Of a stretch of 34,429 nt of DNA, positions 1 to 7,530 are shown piece after piece. Under the pieces are notes generated by a model. It ran no database searches and had not been told where the DNA came from. It saw nothing but the letters and a program-made list of their open reading frames with translations. The first letter of the stretch is position 1; each line of letters opens with the position of its first letter. This stretch comes from Pseudomonadota bacterium. GTDB taxonomy: Bacteria > Pseudomonadota > Gammaproteobacteria > Steroidobacterales > Steroidobacteraceae. Location of the stretch: contig JAEYUC010000103.1 of the NCBI GenBank assembly GCA_023433705.1, forward strand, positions 1 to 34,429, given 5' to 3'. The position numbers and the translations under genes are program-made.

Positions 1-2
1 AC

Positions 3-1457
3 GCGATGCGCCAGGCGCGGCGCGAGTTGCGCGCCGCGACGCGGCGGGCGGCCGCCATCCGCACCTCGAGCAGTCTCGCCAACGAGGTGTTGTGCCGTTC
101 GATGGCGGACATCAGCATGCTCGTGACCGACACGGAGCACGGTCCCTATCCATACGCCGGCGTGCCGTGGTTTTCGACCCCGTTCGGACGCGACGGAATC
201 CTGACTGCCTTGCAGCTCCTGTGGATGTACCCGGACATGGCGCGCGGGGTGCTGCGCTACCTGGCAGCGACCCAGGCAAAGGACGAGAATCCCGAGCGCG
301 ACGCAGAGCCGGGGAAGATCCTGCACGAGACCCGCAAGTGCGAACTCGCGTTGTTGGGCGACGTGCCATTCGCGCGTTACTACGGCTCGATCGATTCCAC
401 GCCGTTGTTCGTCGTACTGGCCGGCCTGTATTGGCAGTACACGGCCGACAGCGCCACGTTGAACGACATCTGGCCGAACGTGAAACACGCGCTCGAGTGG
501 ATAGACAGGTGGGGCGACATCGATGGCGACGGCTTCGTCGAGTATCGGCGCCGGCGCGATACCGGCCTCGTGAACCAGGGCTGGAAGGATTCGGGCGACG
601 CGGTATTCCACGAAGATGGTCGGCTCGCGGAAGCGCCCATCGCGTTGTGCGAAGTGCAGGGTTACGTTTACCTGGCGCGCACGCTCGCCTCGCGCATGGC
701 CGAGAGCCGCGGTGAGGTAGCGCTGGCCGCGCAACTTTCGATCCAGGCATCGATGATGCGCGAAAGCTTCGAGGCCAGCTTCTGGGACGAGGAACTCGGC
801 ACCTATGTACTCGCGCTCGACGGCGACAAGCGTCCGTGCCGCGTGCGGTCGTCGAACGCGGGGCAATTGCTGTTCACGGGCATTGCGTCGTCCGCTCGTG
901 CGCAGCGCACGGCCGAAATGCTCGCATCGGCCGACATGCTGACGGGGTGGGGCGTGCGGACGATCGGCGCGCGCGAGCGGCGCTACAACCCGACCTCGTA
1001 CCACAACGGGTCCATCTGGCCGCACGACAATGCGCTGATCGCGCTCGGGCTCGCGCGGTATGGGCATTCGGATCTCGCATCACGCATCGCCGCGTCGGTG
1101 TTCGAATCGGCCGTACACATGGACTTGCGCCGGCTGCCGGAGCTGTTCTGCGGAATCCGCAAGCAGCGCGACAAGGGGCCGATCCTCTATCCAGTCGCCT
1201 GCACGCCGCAGGCGTGGGCAGCGGCGGCGCCGTTCGGCGTGTTGCAGGCATGCATGGGACTCGAGATAGACGCTACGCAGCGAGTCGCGCGGTTCCGTTA
1301 TCCGCGCTTGCCTGCCGGGATCGATTCGCTGCAGGTGACGGGCATGCCTATCGGCGCCGCAAGCGTGGACCTGATGTTGAGCCGGCACGGCGAGACGTTC
1401 GCGGTCAACATCATGCGGCGCGATGGCGAGGCGGAAATCCTCACGATGCAGAAGTAG
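3..1457 (+). CDS. Amylo-alpha-1,6-glucosidase (glycogen debranching type), C-terminal part, 5' truncated
   Basis: The reading frame is open from base 3, so the true start lies before the window; the methionine at 6 is probably internal. About 484 residues are visible. They match the C-terminal (alpha/alpha)6 glucosidase domain of bacterial glycogen-debranching enzymes. Family-like stretches are PWFSTPFGRDGILTALQLLW near the start, GWKDSGDAVFH in the middle (its Asp is a likely catalytic acid) and PTSYHNGSIWPHDNALIALG towards the end. Enzymes of this family hydrolyse alpha-1,6 branch points of glycogen-like glucans in the cytoplasm; bacterial members usually have an N-terminal beta-rich domain, which would be upstream. 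The gene ends at a hairpin and faces the Hsp20 operon. Confidence in the family is high; the exact substrate is not shown by the sequence. Confidence 0.85.
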   Translation, partial: AMRQARRELRAATRRAAAIRTSSSLANEVLCRSMADISMLVTDTEHGPYPYAGVPWFSTPFGRDGILTALQLLWMYPDMARGVLRYLAATQAKDENPERDAEPGKILHETRKCELALLGDVPFARYYGSIDSTPLFVVLAGLYWQYTADSATLNDIWPNVKHALEWIDRWGDIDGDGFVEYRRRRDTGLVNQGWKDSGDAVFHEDGRLAEAPIALCEVQGYVYLARTLASRMAESRGEVALAAQLSIQASMMRESFEASFWDEELGTYVLALDGDKRPCRVRSSNAGQLLFTGIASSARAQRTAEMLASADMLTGWGVRTIGARERRYNPTSYHNGSIWPHDNALIALGLARYGHSDLASRIAASVFESAVHMDLRRLPELFCGIRKQRDKGPILYPVACTPQAWAAAAPFGVLQACMGLEIDATQRVARFRYPRLPAGIDSLQVTGMPIGAASVDLMLSRHGETFAVNIMRRDGEAEILTMQK

Positions 1458-1493
1458 TCAGGGCGGGCAGAGCGGTCGCGGCGCGGTCGGTGC

Positions 1494-1525
1494 GGGAGGG
1501 CGCTGCCGCGAGGGCAGCGCCTCCC
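1494..1525. terminator. Strong hairpin between convergent genes, possible terminator
   Basis: Bases 1494-1507 pair with 1513-1525 as a 13-bp stem with one bulged G and a 5-nt loop. It lies in the 80-bp gap between the debranching enzyme and the Hsp20 gene that converges on it. There is no clear T tract on either strand, so it is either a weak intrinsic terminator or an mRNA 3'-end stabilising hairpin. Confidence 0.5.
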
Positions 1526-1538
1526 CACGCCTCTCAGC

Positions 1539-1955
1539 TCAGTTGGTCCGCACTTCGATACGTCGCGGACGCAGCTCGACGCGTTTCGGAATGCGCACTG
1601 TGAGTACGCCGTCCTTGAGGTTCGCGTCGATCTTGTCCGTCTCGAACTCGTTGCCGAGCATGAAGTTCCTGCGGTAGACCGACGAACGGATGTCCGCGAA
1701 CAGCGGCTGCATCTCTTCCCGCGGCGTGATGCCGATCCTGCCTTCGATGAGCAGGTTCGTTCCTTCGACGCGCAGGTCCAGCCGCTCCTTCGAAACGCCC
1801 GGCATGTCCGCCTGCAGCGTGATTCCGTCGTCGGTTTCGAAGATGTCGACTTCGGGGCGCAGCGCGGTCTCGGCGCTCATGGCACGGCCGTTCGTTTGCG
1901 TGGCGAGGCTGTCGCCGTTGGATCCGGTGCGCGCAACTTCGGTCTGGTTGCTCAT
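1539..1955 (-). CDS. Hsp20/alpha-crystallin small heat-shock protein (second gene of pair)
   Basis: 138 residues. ATP-independent holdase chaperone that binds unfolding proteins in the cytoplasm. The alpha-crystallin domain runs from about residue 33 (VDIFETDDGITLQADMPGV) to the conserved A-x4-GVL signature in ANLKDGVLTVRIPK; a short basic C-terminal extension follows. The start is the ATG at 1955, because a GGAGG (1964-1968) sits 8 nt upstream; a longer form starting at 1970 would lack a ribosome site. It begins 21 nt after the stop of the first Hsp20 gene, so the two are surely co-transcribed. The two proteins are clearly different in sequence, as in the class A/class B pairs seen in many proteobacteria; they may co-assemble (inference). 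Confidence 0.93.
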   Translation of the reverse strand: MSNQTEVARTGSNGDSLATQTNGRAMSAETALRPEVDIFETDDGITLQADMPGVSKERLDLRVEGTNLLIEGRIGITPREEMQPLFADIRSSVYRRNFMLGNEFETDKIDANLKDGVLTVRIPKRVELRPRRIEVRTN

Positions 1956-1976
1956 GGCTCGATCCTCCATCGATGG

Positions 1977-2423
1977 TCAATGAACTTCGATTTGCCGCGG
2001 CCCGGACGACTCGCGCCGTTGCACGCGGATTTCGACCACACCGTCGCGGTACGTCGCTTCGACCTTGTCCGGGTTGACGTCGTCCGGCAGCGCGATCACG
2101 CGGCGGAACTCGCCGTCGAAGCGCTCGTTACGGTAGTAAGTCGCGCTCGAGTCCTTGGGCGCCGCGCGCTTGCCGCCGATCGACAGCACGTTCTGCTGCA
2201 TCGAGATGTCGAGCGCCTTGGAGTCGATGCCCGGCGCAAAGACGTAGACGGACACTGCGTCGTTCGTGCTGGCGACGTTGACGGCAGGAAAAGTTCCTGG
2301 CGGCAGCGATCGGATACCACCGGCCCAAGGCATGGCGCCGGCAAAGAACTCATCGAGCTCTTGTTCCAATTTCTGGAATTCCCGGAACAGCGGGCTTTCC
2401 AGACTCCTGAAACTGGTGAACAT
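1977..2423 (-). CDS. Hsp20/alpha-crystallin small heat-shock protein (first gene of pair)
   Basis: 148 residues, IbpA/HspA-like holdase. The N-terminal region (MFTSFRSLESPLFREFQKLE) is typical of proteobacterial Hsp20. The alpha-crystallin domain spans about residues 45-140 and ends with the signature ATYRDGVVEIRVQR. The start at 2423 is fixed by a GGAGG 7 nt upstream. An in-frame ATG at 2489 is rejected because it would place the sigma-32-like promoter inside the gene. It is first in a two-gene operon and is probably heat induced (see the promoter at 2464-2490). Confidence 0.93.
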   Translation of the reverse strand: MFTSFRSLESPLFREFQKLEQELDEFFAGAMPWAGGIRSLPPGTFPAVNVASTNDAVSVYVFAPGIDSKALDISMQQNVLSIGGKRAAPKDSSATYYRNERFDGEFRRVIALPDDVNPDKVEATYRDGVVEIRVQRRESSGPRQIEVH

Positions 2424-2463
2424 GTGAGTACCTCCGTCATGGGTTTTCTGACGGCGCGGAAAA

Positions 2464-2490
2464 CTGGGGATGGGGAAAAATCCCTTCAAG
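2464..2490 (-). promoter_or_regulatory. Candidate sigma-32 (RpoH) heat-shock promoter of the Hsp20 operon
   Basis: On the minus strand CCCCTTGAA (CTTGAA at 2485-2490) is followed after 15 nt by CCCCAG (2464-2469). This matches the RpoH consensus CTTGAA...CCCCAT with normal spacing. The predicted transcript start near 2456 leaves a leader of about 30 nt holding the GGAGG ribosome site. A second CCCCAT inside the spacer is too close to the -35 to be used. Confidence 0.65.
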
Positions 2491-2595
2491 GGGGTGGTTC
2501 AGCGTGGAACGGGGCCAACGAGCGAGATCACGACCTCGGGGGCCAGGCCGTGGGATCCGGGCAACCTGGCTTCCCGGCATCCCTGCGTCGCTGCG

Positions 2596-2611
2596 CATAA
2601 TGTATATTATG
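2596..2611. promoter_or_regulatory. AT-rich near-palindrome, possible operator
   Basis: CATAATGTATATTATG is symmetrical in 7 of 8 base pairs. It is an isolated A+T-rich island in very G+C-rich surroundings and overlaps the -10 of the candidate promoter at 2601-2629. The position suggests repressor binding, but no regulator gene lies next to it. Confidence 0.35.
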
Positions 2612-2629
2612 GTGAATATCGGCTGTCAG
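2601..2629 (-). promoter_or_regulatory. Candidate sigma-70 promoter upstream of the Hsp20 operon
   Basis: Minus strand CTGACA (2624-2629), 17-bp spacer, TATACA (2601-2606). It begins at the stop codon of the DUF2892-like gene and points at the Hsp20 pair about 180 nt away. This would give basal transcription beside the heat-shock promoter. The 202-bp gap 2424-2625 otherwise holds only the sigma-32-like promoter and the ribosome site. Confidence 0.4.
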
Positions 2630-2985
2630 TGCCTGATCGCGGCCCGATCCAGCGCGGCTTGAGCGTCCGGCGGTGGTCCGAAGTCTCCGCGAAGAACCCG
2701 CAGTGCGATCATTTCCTCGTGAATCTCGGCGGCCGTGCGAACACCCAGACGCCGAAACAGCGGCAACGGCGGGCACCAGCCTTGCAGCGCATGCTGCAGC
2801 AGAAACGCGCTGACGGCCGCAGGCAGCATCAGCCAGCGACGATCTACCGCGGCGCCCAGGATCACGCCGGCCAGCGCTATGGTGGCCGCGTTGGCCTCGA
2901 GCGTGCGCTCGATGTCCCACTCGCCTCGCAGTTCCTCGATGCGTGCGTCGATGGTTGGCCGATCAGCGCCTACGAATCGTTGCAA
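2626..2985 (-). CDS. DUF2892-like small inner-membrane protein
   Basis: About 119 residues from a TTG at 2985. The protein has an acidic/basic N-terminal helix (IDARIEELRGEWDIERTLEA), two hydrophobic segments (about residues 34-60) and the family signature HALQGWCPPLPLFRRLGVRT, followed by AAEIHEEMIALRVLRGDF. DUF2892 proteins resemble the membrane part of YgaP; their role is unknown. The start is uncertain: the TTG has no ribosome site, and the frame stays open and plausible upstream to about 3104, into the end of the lipoprotein gene, but without ATG or GTG. It may be translated from a rare start or carry a frameshift. It follows the MliC-like gene on the same strand. Confidence 0.65.
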   Translation of the reverse strand: MQRFVGADRPTIDARIEELRGEWDIERTLEANAATIALAGVILGAAVDRRWLMLPAAVSAFLLQHALQGWCPPLPLFRRLGVRTAAEIHEEMIALRVLRGDFGPPPDAQAALDRAAIRH

Positions 2986-3008
2986 CGATTCGACGGTCTG
3001 TAGGACGT

Positions 3009-3377
3009 CTAGGTGGGCGATGCCGCGGATATACAGGTCCGCATCGCCTGACCGGCAAGGGTGAACATCGCGTCGTCGCCTTTGCTCCAGAACACGTTGC
3101 CTTGGTCATCGGCGTAACGGGCGCCCGACCCCGATGCGACCTGTGGAAGCGTCAACTCCTTGCCGTCGAATCGCAGCAGGACCGGACCCGCGCCCTGAAA
3201 ATCGGCCGAAACGACGATCTCGCCACAACGATATTCGCGCTTGTCGCTGATGACCGGCCTGGTCGGTGATGGCGTCGTGACGTCACGTGGTTGCGGCGTG
3301 GCCTGCGGCTCCGCGGACCGCTGACACGCACCGAGCGCCGCGAGGCATGTGATCGCCATCCAAGACGAATCGCGCAT
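3009..3377 (-). CDS. MliC-like lysozyme-inhibitor lipoprotein
   Basis: 122 residues. The lipobox LAALGAC near residue 18 marks a lipoprotein signal peptide; a Pro/Thr-rich linker follows. The rest (from YRCGEIVVSADFQG, through LRFDGKELTLPQVASGSGARY, to NVFWSKGDDAMFTL) fits the MliC beta-barrel domain that blocks c-type lysozyme in the cell envelope, with the usual pair of cysteines (YRCG and RTC). The ATG at 3377 has GGAGA 7-8 nt upstream. It is divergent from the SMP-30-like gene; the 174-bp gap 3378-3551 holds both promoters, of which I can only suggest a weak plus-strand pair, TTGCCG (3454-3459) and TGTAGT (3477-3482). Confidence 0.8.
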   Translation of the reverse strand: MRDSSWMAITCLAALGACQRSAEPQATPQPRDVTTPSPTRPVISDKREYRCGEIVVSADFQGAGPVLLRFDGKELTLPQVASGSGARYADDQGNVFWSKGDDAMFTLAGQAMRTCISAASPT

Positions 3378-3551
3378 GTGTGTCTCTCCAGGCGCATTCG
3401 AAGTAAACGGGAGAATGACTTTAGACGGCGCGCGCGAGACTTTCCGTCAGTCGTTGCCGTGCCGTACGCGCAATTTTGTAGTGAGGCGCTCCCGTATTGC
3501 CTTGCGGGCACGGTGTCGCGCATTCTCCCGGCTGCTCGCGAGGGGAATCAC

Positions 3552-4574
3552 ATGTACATGTGCCGAAGGTCGGTCGTCGTTGCCGGCCTGCTTGGAGGAT
3601 TTGTCGCCTTGAACTCTCATGCCGCGGACGAATACGCACGTTTCGAATCGCTCGACGAGCGCTTCGACGAACTGATCGCGCCGGGCACGACCGTCGAGAA
3701 GATCGCGGACGGACTCGAATGGTCGGAAGGGCCGTTATGGGACTCGCGCGACGCGACTCTCTACTTCTCGGACGTGAAGAAAAATGTCATCTGGCGCTGG
3801 AACCGCGATTCGGGTGCGCAGAAATTTCTCGAGCCCAGCGGTTACACCGGCAGCACGCCCTTCCCCGGCATCGAACCCGGCTCGAACGGGCTCACGTTAG
3901 ATCCGCACGGAAAGCTGACGATCTGCCAGCACGGCGACCGCCGCGTCTCGCAGCTCGGCGAAGACCGCAAGTTCATCCCGGTGGCCACCCACTTCGAGGG
4001 CAAGAAGTTCAACAGCCCCAACGACCTCGTCTACGACCGCAAGGGCGCGCTGTATTTCACCGACCCGCCATTCGGCCTGCCGCAGACGTTCACGGATCCC
4101 ACGCGCGAGCTGCCGTTCAACGCGGTGTTCCGTGTGGACCCGGACGGCAAGGTCACGCCGGTCGCGACGGATCTCGAGGCGCCCAATGGCCTCGGCTTTT
4201 CGCCCGACTACAAGACGCTGTACGTCGCGAATGCGCGGGCGTCGCTGCCGATCTGGAAGGCCTATCCAGTCAACGCGGACGGCTCGCTCGGCGAAGGCCG
4301 CGTGTTCGCGGACTCGAGCAAGCACTACAAGAAAGGCGACGGTGTGCCGGACGGTCTCAAGATCGACGTGCACGGCAACGTGTTCGCGACGGGTCCCGGA
4401 GGCGTACTCGTGTATGCACCCGATGGCACCCTGCTCGGCCGCATCCTCACGGGGGTTCCAACTTCGAACCTCGCCTTCGGTGAAGACGGCTCGACGCTGT
4501 TCATCACGGCCAATCACCGGGTGCTGCGCATGCGCACCCGCACGACGGGCATACCGCTGCCGGTTGCGCCGTAA
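3552..4574 (+). CDS. Exported SMP-30/gluconolactonase-like lactonase
   Basis: 340 residues with an N-terminal signal peptide (VVVAGLLGGFVALNSHAA), so periplasmic. The six-bladed propeller shows the SMP-30/gluconolactonase pattern: LEWSEGPLWDSRDATLYFSD (metal-ligand Glu), SNGLTLDPHGKLTICQHGDR, FNSPNDLVYDRKGALYFTDP, APNGLGFSPDYKTLYVAN and VPDGLKIDVHGNVFATGPGG, with Asn/Asp residues at expected metal sites. Family members hydrolyse sugar lactones such as gluconolactone; the substrate here is unknown. The start at 3552 has GAGGGG upstream; the ATG at 3558 is an alternative. A ThuA-like gene follows after 20 nt, so the two probably form an operon for handling periplasmic sugar derivatives. Confidence 0.85.
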   Translation: MYMCRRSVVVAGLLGGFVALNSHAADEYARFESLDERFDELIAPGTTVEKIADGLEWSEGPLWDSRDATLYFSDVKKNVIWRWNRDSGAQKFLEPSGYTGSTPFPGIEPGSNGLTLDPHGKLTICQHGDRRVSQLGEDRKFIPVATHFEGKKFNSPNDLVYDRKGALYFTDPPFGLPQTFTDPTRELPFNAVFRVDPDGKVTPVATDLEAPNGLGFSPDYKTLYVANARASLPIWKAYPVNADGSLGEGRVFADSSKHYKKGDGVPDGLKIDVHGNVFATGPGGVLVYAPDGTLLGRILTGVPTSNLAFGEDGSTLFITANHRVLRMRTRTTGIPLPVAP

Positions 4575-4594
4575 TCATTCACGAGAGGGGTTTC

Positions 4595-5362
4595 ATGAAA
4601 TCACGCCGATACCTGATCGGACTCGCGGCCGCTGCCGTGGCCGCGATCTGCCTCATTCATCCCGCGGCCGCCGCCAGCAAGGGCAAGGGCAGCATCCTGG
4701 TGTACTCGGGCAGCACGGGTTTTCGACACGACTCGATTCCCGCCGCCGTCGAAGCGATGAAATCGATCGGTGCGAAGCTGGGCTACGCCGTCGATACGAG
4801 CGAGGACCCGAACGTCTTCACCGCGGACAATCTCGCGAAGTACAAGGTCCTCGTGCTCGTGAGCAACACGACGGATCCCAGGAAGCCCGAATCCGAGTGG
4901 TTCGTGGGCGATCGGCGCGACGCGTTGCAGGGATTCCTCAAGGCCGGCAAGGGAGTCGTGGGCCTGCACGCGGCCGCGGACTCGCATTACCACTGGCCGT
5001 GGTACGGACAGATGATCGGCGGATATTTCGCGATGCATCCGAAGGGCACACCGACCGGCACGCAGACCGTCGTCGATGCGAAACATCCCGCGACGGCCAA
5101 ACTACCGAAGACGATCACGCGCAACGAGGAGTGGTGCTACTACAAGGACGTCAGCCCGCTGCTGCACGTCCTGGTCACGGTCGACCCGGCGACCATCGGT
5201 GAGGGCCAGCCCGACGTGAATCCGAATCCGCTCGTCTGGTACCACCAGTTCGGCGGCGGCCGCGTGTTCTACAGCGGCCTCGGCCACACGTCCGACTCGT
5301 ACTCCGAGCCATACATCGTCGATCTCTTGTCCGGCGCCCTCACCTGGGCCGCCGGCAAGTAA
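4595..5362 (+). CDS. Exported ThuA-like (trehalose-utilisation domain) protein
   Basis: 255 residues with a signal peptide (LIGLAAAAVAAICLIHPAAA). The remainder is a ThuA-like class-I glutamine-amidotransferase fold: ILVYSGSTGFRHDSIPAAVE, YKVLVLVSNTTDP, GVVGLHAAADSHYHWPWYG, GRVFYSGLGHTSDSY. ThuA itself is linked to conversion of trehalose or other disaccharides to keto forms; the biochemical role of exported homologues is not settled. GAGAGG lies 9 nt before the ATG. It shares an operon with the SMP-30-like gene and ends just before a bidirectional terminator. Confidence 0.85.
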   Translation: MKSRRYLIGLAAAAVAAICLIHPAAAASKGKGSILVYSGSTGFRHDSIPAAVEAMKSIGAKLGYAVDTSEDPNVFTADNLAKYKVLVLVSNTTDPRKPESEWFVGDRRDALQGFLKAGKGVVGLHAAADSHYHWPWYGQMIGGYFAMHPKGTPTGTQTVVDAKHPATAKLPKTITRNEEWCYYKDVSPLLHVLVTVDPATIGEGQPDVNPNPLVWYHQFGGGRVFYSGLGHTSDSYSEPYIVDLLSGALTWAAGK

Positions 5363-5376
5363 CCCATCGCAACAAA

Positions 5377-5408
5377 AACGCCCGCGAGGCCACCGCTTCG
5401 CGGGCGTT
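5377..5408. terminator. Bidirectional intrinsic terminator
   Basis: Perfect 11-bp stem AACGCCCGCGA (5377-5387) with TCGCGGGCGTT (5398-5408) and a 10-nt loop. A T run follows on the plus strand (ACTTTT) and on the minus strand (TTTTTGTTG). It separates the convergent ThuA-like and aldo/keto reductase genes. Confidence 0.9.
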
Positions 5409-5450
5409 ACTTTTGCCGGGGTCCGGTGCGAGGCACCGCTATCCGGTAAA

Positions 5451-6416
5451 TCAGGTTTCGAAGTTCTGGTCCCAGTACTTCTCGATGCGCGTGCGCATGG
5501 CCGCATCGGGCAAACGTCCGCGCAGGGCGCCGAGGTTATCGTCGAGGTGCGCGATTTTCGTCATGCCCGGGATCGCGGCCGTGACCGCGGGATGCGAGAT
5601 CACGTACTTGAGGAATACCTGGCCCCAGCTCTTCGCGTCGATCTCCGCCGCCCAGTCGGGCAGTCCCTTGTCGCGCACGCGCGAGAACAGGTTGCCGTCG
5701 CGGCGGCCGCCGAACGGCAGATTGATCAGCACGGCTATCTTCTTCTCCTGTGCCAATGGCAATACGGCTTCCGCCGCCGCGCGATTGCCGAGCGAGTAAT
5801 CGACCTGGATGAAGTCGATCGGCTGCGCCTTCATGACTTCGATCATCGCCTCATGCTGATTGCCGCTCGAGGTCGTGATGCCCACGTAACGGATGCGGCG
5901 CTTGGCCTTCTGATCGAACAGGTGCGGGAACAACACGTCGACGCCGTTGAGACTGTGGATCTGTACGAGATCGAGCACGTCCGTCTTGAGCCGGCGGAAC
6001 GACTCCTCGAGCATCGCGGTGCCCTTCTCCAGGCTTCCCTCGGGCGCGGTGATCTTCGTCGCGATGAAGGCCTGCTTGCGATTGCCGATCTCGGCGAGTA
6101 GTTCGCCGATGACTTCTTCCGATTGGCGATACGCGGGCGCGGTATCGATCACCGACGCGCCGGCGGCCGTCAGTCCCGCGAGAACTTCGCGCCGGGCCGC
6201 GCGTTCTTCCGGCGTCGTGGGGCTGTAGTTGTTGGTGCCCACACCGACCGCGGCGAGCCTTTCGCCCGTCGACGGCACGGGCCGGGTCATGAGGGGTCCG
6301 GCCGCCGCGGGGCGTGGCGCCTTTTCCTTCGCCTTGTCCGCGCCCCACGCGGTCGCAATCTGCGTGCCCGCCAATGCGGCGAGGCCGACCTTGATCACAT
6401 CGCGCCGTCCAGTCAT
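5451..6416 (-). CDS. Tat-exported aldo/keto reductase
   Basis: 321 residues. The N-terminus carries a twin-arginine motif (GRRDVIKVGLAALAG) and a hydrophobic stretch ending near WGAD, so export folded to the periplasm is likely. The (alpha/beta)8 reductase domain shows the AKR tetrad: Asp and Tyr in VIDTAPAYRQSEE, Lys in IATKITAPEG, His in LVQIHSLNG. A family-typical SGNQHEAMIEV region and C-terminal IPGMTKIAHLDDNL follow. Such enzymes reduce aldehydes or ketones with NAD(P)H. The ATG overlaps the VOC stop codon as TAATG, so translation is coupled. Exported AKRs are a known but minor group; the substrate is unknown. Confidence 0.88.
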   Translation of the reverse strand: MTGRRDVIKVGLAALAGTQIATAWGADKAKEKAPRPAAAGPLMTRPVPSTGERLAAVGVGTNNYSPTTPEERAARREVLAGLTAAGASVIDTAPAYRQSEEVIGELLAEIGNRKQAFIATKITAPEGSLEKGTAMLEESFRRLKTDVLDLVQIHSLNGVDVLFPHLFDQKAKRRIRYVGITTSSGNQHEAMIEVMKAQPIDFIQVDYSLGNRAAAEAVLPLAQEKKIAVLINLPFGGRRDGNLFSRVRDKGLPDWAAEIDAKSWGQVFLKYVISHPAVTAAIPGMTKIAHLDDNLGALRGRLPDAAMRTRIEKYWDQNFET

Positions 6417-7438
6417 TACTTCTTCCTCCTTGCGGTGCCCTTCTTCTTCGCGGCCGATTTCTTCTTCGGCGCGGACCTTTTCGCCGGCTTGCGCGCGGCT
6501 TTCCTTGCGACCGATCTTTTCGCGGCGGGTTTCTTCGCGGCCTTCTTTTTCTTGGTTGTGGCCGCGGATTTCGCCTTGGCCTTGGCGCTCACTCGTGCCT
6601 TTGCCTTCGTCTTCGCTTTGGCCTTTGGCTTGGCTTTAGCCTTCGGAACGTACGCCTGACTGTCTTCCTCATCCGCCATCGACACGATCGCGATCGCGGC
6701 TCCCGTCGGGTCGTAGAACGTCGCAATGCGATGTCCACCCGGCACGTCCATCGGACCATTGACCGCGCGCGCGCCGGTCCCGGTCGCCGTGCTGTATCCG
6801 GCATCGGTATCCGGCACCCGCACATAGGGCAGCCAGTTCGGCGGCGCGGGCATATCGGCGGGCTTGTTGTAGATGCCGCCGCGCTGCACGCCATTCCAGC
6901 CGAAGATCAGGTACGTACCGGCCGGACCCATGTCCATGCGCTGCATGGCTTCCCAACCGAACAGGTTGCTGTAGAACGCGAACGCCGCTTCATGATCGCT
7001 CGTGGCGAGTTCATGCCACGAGAACGTTCCCAACCGCGCGACGGCTTCGTCCGGGCGCGACTTCTCGGGATCGAGGATCGCGAACACCGCGCCCTGCGGA
7101 TCCTTCAGCACCGCGTAACGGCCGGCGCCCGCGATGTCCTCCGGCTCCTTCACGATCGAACCGCCGGCGCGCACCGCGGCTGCGACGGTTCCGTCCACAT
7201 CGCGCGTGCCGATGTAGCTCACCCAGTGGGCCGGCATCTCGGCCGGGAAGTCCGCGGTGATCGTGAAGACTCCCGCCGTGGGTCCGCTGTCCGCCAGGCA
7301 CACCGTGTAGTTCGGATCGGCGGCCCAGGGCTCGACCTTCCAGCCCATGATCCTGGAGTAGAACGCCTTGGCGCCCGGCACGTCGCGAGTCATCAGCTCG
7401 TGCCATACGAATCGGCCACGCACATCGACAGCTTCCAT
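6416..7438 (-). CDS. Two-domain VOC (glyoxalase-like) protein with lysine/alanine-rich H1-like tail
   Basis: 340 residues. Two vicinal-oxygen-chelate repeats: residues about 8-125 (FVWHELMTRDVPGAKAFYSR ... AVLKDPQGAVFAILDP) and 138-253 (TFSWHELATSDHEAAFAFYS ... IATFYDPTGAAIAIVS). Both begin with the WHEL metal-site motif of the CFP-30/HylA-type VOC group, whose functions are mostly unproven. Residues 264-340 form an acid-free tail of Lys, Ala, Pro and Arg resembling bacterial histone-H1-like and AlgP tails, probably disordered and able to bind nucleic acid. The ATG at 7438 has CGGAGA upstream. The gene is coupled to the reductase by TAATG. The fusion is unusual; domain calls are firm, and the tail function is inference. 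Confidence 0.88.
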   Translation of the reverse strand: MEAVDVRGRFVWHELMTRDVPGAKAFYSRIMGWKVEPWAADPNYTVCLADSGPTAGVFTITADFPAEMPAHWVSYIGTRDVDGTVAAAVRAGGSIVKEPEDIAGAGRYAVLKDPQGAVFAILDPEKSRPDEAVARLGTFSWHELATSDHEAAFAFYSNLFGWEAMQRMDMGPAGTYLIFGWNGVQRGGIYNKPADMPAPPNWLPYVRVPDTDAGYSTATGTGARAVNGPMDVPGGHRIATFYDPTGAAIAIVSMADEEDSQAYVPKAKAKPKAKAKTKAKARVSAKAKAKSAATTKKKKAAKKPAAKRSVARKAARKPAKRSAPKKKSAAKKKGTARRKK

Positions 7439-7467
7439 GGACGAATCTCCGTAGTGGGAATACGAAG

Positions 7468-7473
7468 ATCATA
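7468..7473 (-). promoter_or_regulatory. Candidate -10 element for the VOC/AKR operon
   Basis: Minus-strand TATGAT about 30 nt before the VOC start, in the 92-bp gap after the DUF4230-like gene. No convincing -35 is seen. The small palindrome GACCACCGGTC (7474-7484) abuts it. Confidence 0.3.
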
Positions 7474-7530
7474 GACCACCGGTCAGGCGGCGAGCGTTCG
7501 CCCCGGCGCGAAACCACCGGGACGCGGAAA

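Noticed and set aside
7439..7530. Possible small RNA in the gap before the VOC gene
   Set aside because: Only a -10-like box and a short palindrome are visible; no terminator hairpin with a T run.
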